The notes under the pieces are model-generated. The model had not been told where the DNA came from. It saw only the letters and a list, made by a program, of their open reading frames with translations, and made no database searches. A stretch of 64,000 bases of DNA from Chaunax sp. Z400 (taxonomy: Eukaryota > Chordata > Actinopteri > Lophiiformes > Chaunacidae): the NCBI GenBank assembly GCA_037577475.1, contig CM075184.1, forward strand, positions 7,036,094-7,100,093, given 5' to 3'. Shown piece by piece: positions 47,601 through 56,957 of this stretch. The translations under genes and the position numbers were made by a program. Position 1 is the first letter of the stretch; each line of letters opens with the position of its first letter.

Positions 47601-50600
47601 AGTGAGGAAATGAAAAGAGGTGAAGGAGAGTAAATGAAGAGAACATTGAAAGAGGAACCAACCAATGATCTGTGAGCTTTCTCGTTCTCTTCAGAGCAGA
47701 TTCAGCTCCTCGATGGATTTGCTCACACACACTCATCAAGCTTGTCAAGGTTCAGGTGTTTGTTGTTATTTTGATGCCTTTTGTCAAATCAGTGTGAGAC
47801 AGATAGTGATGGGAATGATTGGAAGACAAATGCAGAGAACTCAGACAAAGAAATTCATTTAACAGGAATTGCAATTATACGCATAACAATATCCTCAAAT
47901 TAAAATAAACAATTATTGGTAATTATTATTACTGCATTATTAAAGATGCCAATTAAAATGGATTTCTGTACTTTCAACCTTTTAATACCTTTCATTATTT
48001 CTTATGTTTTTTTTATTTTTGGCCCAGTTTTCCCGTTATCCCTCTTCAGTGAAAGAGAAAGTCATGCATACGAGTAGTGCTTGAGTAAATGTATTTAAGT
48101 ATCTAACATCAAATGTACTTAAGTATCAAAAGCTCAAGGAGAAGCCATTACATGTATATTTACATGTATGTGTATACTAGGGGTCAACCGATTATGGGTC
48201 TGGCTCATTTTCATGGGATTTTCACAATTTGTCGGATTAATGTAGTCAATGTTTTTATTAATTTGATTTGATTGATCAAATTACTTCATTTAAATATGTA
48301 CCTCTTTCATTCTGATAAGGCATTCAATCTGCAAAGTAACTACTAGATAAATGAAGTGGAATGAAAGTATAAAGTGGCAGAAAAAGGAAACACTCAAGTA
48401 AAACCAAGTGTAATTGTACCTATATGTACAGTACTTGTGGTACTTAGTTAAATTCCATCACTGCCTTCTGACAAAAATACAAATAAAGAAATCAGCAGAC
48501 CTGATCAAAACACATAAACTAATTATCAACATAATTATTATTAATGATTTCTTTTTTTTTCATAAAGATTTTCTTTTTTAAATTGAAGATTAAGTCATTG
48601 ATTACCATTACACTCAAACGTTGATCAGAATTTGTCTTGGTGTGTGTTTGAGGTAGGACAAGACTACGATACAAATACACAACAATATAACATATATATA
48701 CCAAGGCAGAGCTAATAATATACATGTTTGTGGTGCATTAAGAAGCCCACAAGGAAGGAATCCAGGAACTGAGCTGATGATGCGTTCAGGGCCCTCACTG
48801 TCTCAGAATAAGTGCTGTTAGTGGGCCGCGTGGTTCTGCTCTCTATCCGTAACCACCTTCCTGAGGGAGAGGGACAAACTGCTGGATGAGAGGATGATTA
48901 TGTTCAGACCCATCCTTAACATGCAGCAGTTCTAAATGTCTCAAACACCTGACCGACGGCCGACGATTCATCCGTCCTGTCGTTGGATGAAGGGTCTCTG
49001 TACCACACTGTCATGGAGAATGTGAGGACTCTGTCACTGCTCTGTAACATACTGAAACAACTGATGATGCCATGACTTCCACAAAACTGAGGTGACCAGG
49101 CAGTTGGGATGCTGATGATGCTGATGGCTGGAACTCTGCAGACACGTGTAGCACAGATGTTACAGATGTTATGGCTCATTGCACAGTGGAGGCAGATCAC
49201 ATCTAGTGACAAGTCCAGATTTAACTTGCACAGAGCTGATGGTCATAGGCGTGTTTATCGTCGCCATGGGGAACGCTGTCCTGCAGCATACATCCAGGAA
49301 GTGGACCGTTTTGGTGGTGATGTCACGATGTGGGGAGCCATTACTAATGGATGGTGGTCAGACCTTGTCCACATCCACGGTACACGGTCAGCTATCCGTT
49401 ACCGAAATACGGTCCTAGGTCCACACGTCATTCCCAGCATACAGCAATCAGGCAAAACCTTCATGCATGACAATGCCAGAACACATGTGGCTCATGTCTG
49501 TCAGGAGTAGCTTACCTGGACCAGAACAATGTCGCTGTCCTTCCTTGGCCAGCATATTCACCAGATCTCAACCCAATAGAACATCTGTGGGATGTTCAGG
49601 ATCACCGGGTGAGACAGAGAGATCCTGCTCCAGCAACACATGAACAACTTGTTACAGCACTGCAGGAAAAATGGCATGAAATCCCACAAGTCCAGAATAA
49701 CATCTTATCCATTCAGGAGGTGTGAAGCAGTGATAAATGCTGGAGGTAGACACACGTACTGACTGTTGTTGTTCTCTGCATCACCATCCACACTTTTTGA
49801 CTTGTAAACACAAAGGCAACAATCACTAATTTGTACAAAAATGATTTTTTCTGTACTGTTAAAGTGTGAATAAAGATGTGTGAACCATGATTTGCCTTTG
49901 ATATTTAATATGAACAGGACTGCATGAAATCCTACAACATTATGCATTTTTACTGTTGCTCATTACATTAAAGGCAGAAATAAAATGAATAAAAAGCATG
50001 TGTTGGTTGTATGGGCTTTTACTCCAAGATAAAGTGAGTTTAAAGGGATGCAGTGCTACAGACGTGTTTCCCTGTAATCGGCTAAATGACTGCATTAAGT
50101 GGCTTCTTAACTTTAAAAAAGTGTCCAATCACTGCCGTGGCACGAGACAGCCTCCATATTCAACAGTACAGTCACATGTTTTTATATTAGTCATACCCTT
50201 TTTCAGTTCCATGTTGCTATTTTAATATTTAACCATGAGCCCAGCTGGACAGCTGAGTCATTAACTGTCTGAATTTGATTTTTTTAATATCCATATGAGC
50301 AAATAAACCATTTACACTAAACTGCAATGTTTGATGTTTTATTGTTCTTGTCTTGCTGCCATCAGAAAATTGAGGTGACCAACAAGTCAGTGTTCGACCT
50401 TTTATCCAAAACAACAGAATACCTCCAGCCTAACCCAGGTAAAAAAAGATGCATCATATGTTTGGTCCGTCCTCAGCTAAACTCTGCCCTGACATATGAC
50501 TATATGTGATATACTGGTCGTTCTCCTCCGTAGCTTCCAGAGCCAAACTGAACATGCTGAACACAGTGTCTAAGATCCGAGGGCAGGTGAAGACCACTGG

Positions 50601-53600
50601 ATACCCTCAGCCTGAAGGCCTGCTGGGAGACTGCATGCTGCGCTACGGCCATGAACTGGGAGACGACTCTGTGTTTGGTACCAACTCTCTTATTCAGACA
50701 ATGGTCGCCACAGCTACAAAGAGCTGTTTCCTATGCACAAACAGTCAAAGATGCACAGCTAGGATGTAGAGAACAGGTTACCACAACAACCTGACGGTTA
50801 TTTGTTGACTTTCAGAATTTCAAAATAAAGGTACTCGCAGTAGTGTGAGCATTAGCATGTTTTCTGATCTATCTTTTGTTGTAATAAGTTCACTTTATTC
50901 TACATTTCTACAACACTATGTCCATCATACTCACCACTCTGGTGCTCTGAGTTTCCTGAACATACAGAAAAGGTGTTTTCATTTATTCAGATAACTCACT
51001 GCAGTCCATGAGACTTCCTGCTCTGATGTTTCACATTAAAAGCCTTGAAGCAGCTCAAAGGGCGTAGTCCTCCATTCCCTCGTAGGTTTTAATGATCCAT
51101 ACTTCTGTGATTAATGTGTTTCTAGTGAGTCAGTGTGTCACCAGGAGACAGCTGATGGCTTTGGATTAAGAAACAAATATGTGTCTATGCTTATAATTGT
51201 TTCGGGTGTCTAGAGTCTTTTTATGATCCCAGTCAGCGATATATAATACTTTCTAAATCCAGTACAGACACAGGTTGGAAAGGAGCTCATATAAAAACTC
51301 TATGTGTAATAAAGGCACATTTGGAGGTTATAAACTATTTCAAATGAATATCTAAAGCTTAAGTGATTAAAAGGACCTTTATGATATTTCTAAAATGATT
51401 TGTGTTGACTATTATTTAAGACAACTTAACTTTGCAGCCCGTCTTCAATGATCTGTATGCTCCAGTCTGCTGCTGAATAGACTGCAGGTTCACAGTGACG
51501 TTTGTCTCTCCCTCCTCTAGGCTGCACTCTGGTGGATATGGGTGAGGCCATGAGGCAGATGGCAGATGTGAAGGACTCCCTGGACATTAACGTCAAACAA
51601 AACTTTATCGACCCCCTGCAGAATCTACAGGACAAGGACCTCAAAGAAATCACTGTAGGTCACAGTTGCCTGTAACTAAACTAAGGATGGAATACTACAG
51701 TTCTTATACTACAGGATGTTACACCTGTTTTGCAGCACATTCATAACAGAAATCTGCTTTAGTCCACTATAGATGTGCATCACCTTCAGTGTGAGCTTCA
51801 TTTCTTTCACTGAATCAGGACCTTTACCAAAGATATTTATTAACACCACAAAAATACTTCTATTAAAAGTCCTGCATTCAAAAGTTGGTCAAGTAAAGCT
51901 ACATTAATATCACCAACAAAATGCATTTAATGATTCATCAGCTGAGATAAGCTCCTTAGAAATGTGATCGTGTGTGTTTGTGTGTTTAGTCTGCTACGTG
52001 TTCAGGTCACTCCATAAATTCATTCTTAAAGACCTAAATTCAATCTCAAAATAAAATACCTTTGCTCCAGTTTGGTGACAAACGATGATATGAGTTCGGA
52101 TTTTGTGTGATGAAAACACATTTAATGCTATGTCATCGCTTTTATACACAAAGGTCAAACACGTGGCAAAAAGAATGAACTACAGTGATACTCAGTAGAG
52201 CTCATTCCTTTACCAAGGACCAACAACTCTTGAAATGTCTGTTTAGCTGGTTTGACTGTTGCCTCGCCCTTCAGGAGTGTGCACATGAACTTGGTTCAGT
52301 GGTGTTTGGGTAGTGAGAGAAGATGTTAAAAGATTTCACAATATAAAAGAAAAGGGAAAGAAAAATCCCTCTATCTGTCCTTTTATCTGGATCCACACCA
52401 AAATGTTCTTTTTTTTAACTCAGTTTTATTTACATAGAGCCAACTCAAGGCACTTTCTAAGAAGAGCAGGTCTAGACCGACTCTTTATTCCCCGACCCAA
52501 CAACCCCCATGAACAAGAACATGGAAACAATGGAGAGGAAAAACTGCCTTTAACAGGCAGAAACGTCGAGCAGACCCCGACTCAAGGTGGGCGGTCCTCT
52601 ACTGTGACTAACAGGTTCTTTTCTGGCCTCATCCTTCTACCCAGTTTCGTGGCTGTCTGTAGTTTTTGTGTGATCCTGCTGTCAAACAATCAAACCAACA
52701 AACAAACAGACGCAGGTGAAAACAACCTTTGCAGAGGTGAAAAACAGCACATAAGAAAATTATACATTTTAAAGCAAAAGAGTAAACAAAATCAGCATCT
52801 TCTTACACATCCCATATACATGATGAGTGAGTGTATGCAGGCCATACAGTATGTAGACAGTATGTCTGCACAAGAAGTGTGTAGACGTTTTACACTGTGT
52901 TGTGTTTACAGCACCACCTGAAGAAGCTGGAGGGCCGCCGGTTAGACTTCGACTACAAGAGGAAGCGTCAGGGGAAGATCCCAGACGAGGAGATCCGACA
53001 GGCTGTGGAGAAGTTTGATGAGAGCAAAGAGCTGGCAGAGAGGAGCATGTTCAACTTCCTGGAGACTGATGTGAGACACAAACACAACAATGAAATGGAC
53101 AAATAGGGAGCTTTAGACACATGCCAATCATCTTCAACATTATTATAATCATTATTATAATCAGGAAAATCTGAATTAATGAATTTCTAGTCCTGCACAG
53201 CGGCAGCTAATGTCATCAAACCTGAACATGAAGATTAGATATATTTATAACCAATCAGTGATAAATTCAGGTGATACATATCAAAATATGTGAAATGTAT
53301 TGAGTATGCACAACAAGATACAGCAGCATTACACAAGGAAATATTAAATATCATAAACTTACTGGCCAGCATTTCTCTGGTCCAGTCCATCATTACTGTC
53401 CATTAGTCATCACTGCAGTATTCATTCAAGTATTCATTCAATTTTTTTCCCCGTTGTTTAATATTTCAAACTCCATGTTTTTCTGATTTCTGCTTTGTAT
53501 CTCTGAGGGCTGTGAAACAGCTAGTATGATGCTGCAGAAGTACCTCTAAGTCTAAGGATGTATGCATGTCAGGCCCTGCCTGTCTGATCCCATACCCAAC

Positions 53601-56600
53601 ATAACACACTCCTCAGGTTGTGACGCAAATGTGACAAACCTGACACGAAAGATTTGACTTCATAATTTGTATATATTTAAGAGTCATTTGCACACAGGTT
53701 TTTATTCAGTTAGCCTCAGATTTGTGCTCCTTAAAAATGTCTCATCTCAGTACAAACTGTACTGTATGTAAACTCTGACGTCTGATACAGAGAGATCTTA
53801 GACACCATTGTGCCCTGGGGTTTGTCCAACAGGTGGAGCAGGTGAGCCAGCTGTCTGCTCTGATCGAGGCGACCAGAGACTATCACCGGCAGTCGTATGA
53901 AATCCTGGAGGAGCTCAGTGGAAAGCTGCAGAAGAGGTGAGAAGAAGAAGAGCTAAGAGGTCCTCTGCTGTCACACACGTTTAGATTTAGACAAAGACAA
54001 GACGGCATGTCTTTGAGAGCTGTGTCGAGAAACTAAGAGTAGTAGTAGGACCTCAGTGTACTGGGATGACTGTGCTGCACGTGGTACTGGTTCATCTCAC
54101 TGGCTCACAGCTTGGGACCTGCATGTTCTTTGTCATTTTGGAGGCATAATGAAGGTGCACTGATACTGTCACAGTGATGGGATCTCTCATTCATGTCAAC
54201 ATGGGTTATTAGCAAGAGAGCAGCCATTCCTAGTCCTTGACATCATTCTAAATGTCTTGATATGGTCAATATCTGCAGATAAGCTGTCCTTATGTAAAGA
54301 ACACACCACCATATGCAGAAAAAAGTTAGCTTTAATGCAATTACAACTGTTTGATCCGTATTAGTATTCATCACTGTCCCTATAATAAAATAACATCTTT
54401 GCATGTTAAGTATTTATCAAAAAAAAATCAATTCAATGTTTTTAAGAATTAGTGCAGTATCACAAAATATAAATATCATAGAACATATCTCTGTAACTAA
54501 ATGCAAACTAACCAGAGAAGGTTCATAAGGGGCCCACAGTTCATATTTGCCCCAGGGCCCCTGCAACATGACGTACCTACAGCTGGACAGGAAACAGCCA
54601 GCCTCCCTTCAGATTCATTTGTAACATTACATAATCAACATGAAACATGTTTCGTTGTCTTCAGTCTCCTCATGGAGACCCCTGGAGCTGCTGAAAAGAA
54701 ACCCACTGTTCAAAGCTTCATGCTAAATCAAGCATCACTTCATTTTCTCTGGTTTGCCTCATGAACAAGTGTTAATCTCTTCATCCCAGGATATCCACAG
54801 TCAGCAGCCGGCCCAAGAGAGAGTTCAAACCAAAGTCCATCAGGAGCAGCATCGAGGGCCTAGACAGTCATCACAACGGCCTGTCCTACAGCTCTTCTCT
54901 CAAATCCACAGGTACAGGTGCCACATATCTGTCTTTACTGTGTTTCTGCTCTCTTTCTGTGATTTTCGGCCCCATCTTTGTTTCTGCCGTCAGTCCAGGT
55001 GTATACTTTTCTCTGTTATCCTTACAGACATCCAGATCAACCACACAGTCAGTAAAAGTAGGTATTCCTCTATACTGTGTTTGGGTACAGGCCTCTCATC
55101 CTTTTCATATCTGTTATATGACACAGAAACATAAATGTGACACTTTTGTTTTCACTCCTATTTTTCACAAGATCAAGTAAAAGACCCAAAAGACTTATTT
55201 CTGTGAGATTTTAAGCACAAATGTGTTTAAATCCATGTCAGTGAGCAACAGAATCCACCCAGCTGCAGGTTTAGCATATCTAGATGCTGATTGGGCAACA
55301 TGATTATTGATCATGTGTGTGTTGGGATGGTCACAATAAAAGGCCACTCTAAAATGTACAGTTGTACCATAAGATGACTCCAACTACGTTTCAGAGAATG
55401 TGGGAGGACATCCATCCATCCGTCCTCATAACTGTGGACAGCGTGTAGCCACACCAGCCCAGGACCGCCACATCCAGCTTCTCCACCCAGACAGCTGAAG
55501 CACGAACTGTCTGAAACCGTCCCAGAGAAGATCACCTGCTGCTCATCATCCTCAACGGGGTCTAAACCGGACTGCAGTTTGTAACCAACTTGAGTCCCAG
55601 TTGGTTATTTAAACCAACATCAGCTGTGCAGGTGGCTGGTCTCATGTATGTGAAGAGGCCAGATGTGGAGGTCCTGGACTGGAGTGGTTCCACATAGTCT
55701 GCGGTTATGAGACGGCTGATGATGAACATTGAAGTCATGGCCAACAGCTCTGGTGGACTTTCTCGCAGCCAGAGTGACAAATGTGTAATAAAACTGTACA
55801 TTTTATTGTGACCTTTTTATCATGAGCAGCCCAGAGCACACATGTTCAATGTTTATTTAGCATGTTCATATGCTACACCTGTCAGGTAGGTCAACTATCT
55901 CTGCAGACGTGCTCAATAATATGGATCTTAACAAATTTATAACTAAAATCTGAGAGAAATGTATGTTTGTCAATGAAAAAGGGCCAAAATCTTTTATTTC
56001 AACTTGTGAAAAATGGGAACAAAACAAAGTTGTTGCGTTTATATTTTTGTTAAGAGTATCAGGGAGTGCTCCCCTCCACCTGGCATTGGTGCCGCTCATA
56101 GGAAGATATGTGGCTGGAAAACTTCAAATTCTCTACCTTTATTCATCTCCCCTCACCAAATATAGATGACCTTGTATGTTGTTTTTTATAATATAATATA
56201 ATATAATATTATATATTATTATAATATTATATTATATTTATATCCCATGAAACTGGCAGTAGAAAGGAAAATGCCTAGAGGGCTCGTTCAGAGTCCTCCC
56301 TGATTTAAACAAATAAAAGAATGACATCTCTTCTGACTTCACTACAACACGACATCAGTACTACAAACAAACCAAACAGCACACAGTATAAACTGGGTTT
56401 GAACTGTCACTGCGTCAACCAGCTGATCAGCTCCCTCCTACCTCTGTACCTGTAACATATCTTCACTCAGTCACATAACTGATGTTTGTTTGCTCATCAC
56501 CATCAGCTGTGTCTGTCTGCCCAGCTTCACAGTGTCAGTTCATTACATAGAAAATAAAGCAACGGTCTGGAGACCTCCTCAACCTCCTCCACCTCCTCCT

Positions 56601-56926
56601 CACTCACTCTCTGTGTCTATCCCCTCCTGCTCATTCAACTTTGTCAGAAACCCCTCTGCAGATAGTTCTCTGACCCAAAAACATTCACCTGAAGCACAAT
56701 TATAATAATTATAATTGTAAAATAATAGAAAATAATATTTATAATATAATTCTGTTTATGGTTTTCTAATAATTAATAAATGTAGCTTCTGATCAGCCTA
56801 AAATGACACATTACGGTTTAAGCCCCGCCTCCTGTAGGTGCACATACGGATACAGATGGTGTATGCCCTCATCCCTAGTAAACATAAATAAGCATACATA
56901 ATGATGTCACCCAGTTGTTTATGAGC

Positions 56927-56957
<31 letters not shown>

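Larger units (their letters stand above)
46115..50365 (+). other. sh3gl3 intron 2
   Basis: 4.25 kb. Holds one arm of an inverted dispersed repeat pair (46.85-47.22 kb), a hAT-like end near 48180 (ggggtcaaccgattatggg) and a Tc1-like transposase relic at 49.1-49.75 kb. No other gene is seen. Confidence 0.6.

Noticed and set aside
52313..52921. 202-codon ORF running into sh3gl3 exon 6
   Set aside because: It covers a dispersed fish repeat and intron sequence and is out of frame with the exon; it shows no family motif.
56490..56705. Proline-rich ORF in sh3gl3 intron 9 as an extra linker exon
   Set aside because: In the phase required by exon 9 the frame after the only good acceptor hits a TAG within about 25 bases, and there is no suitable donor.
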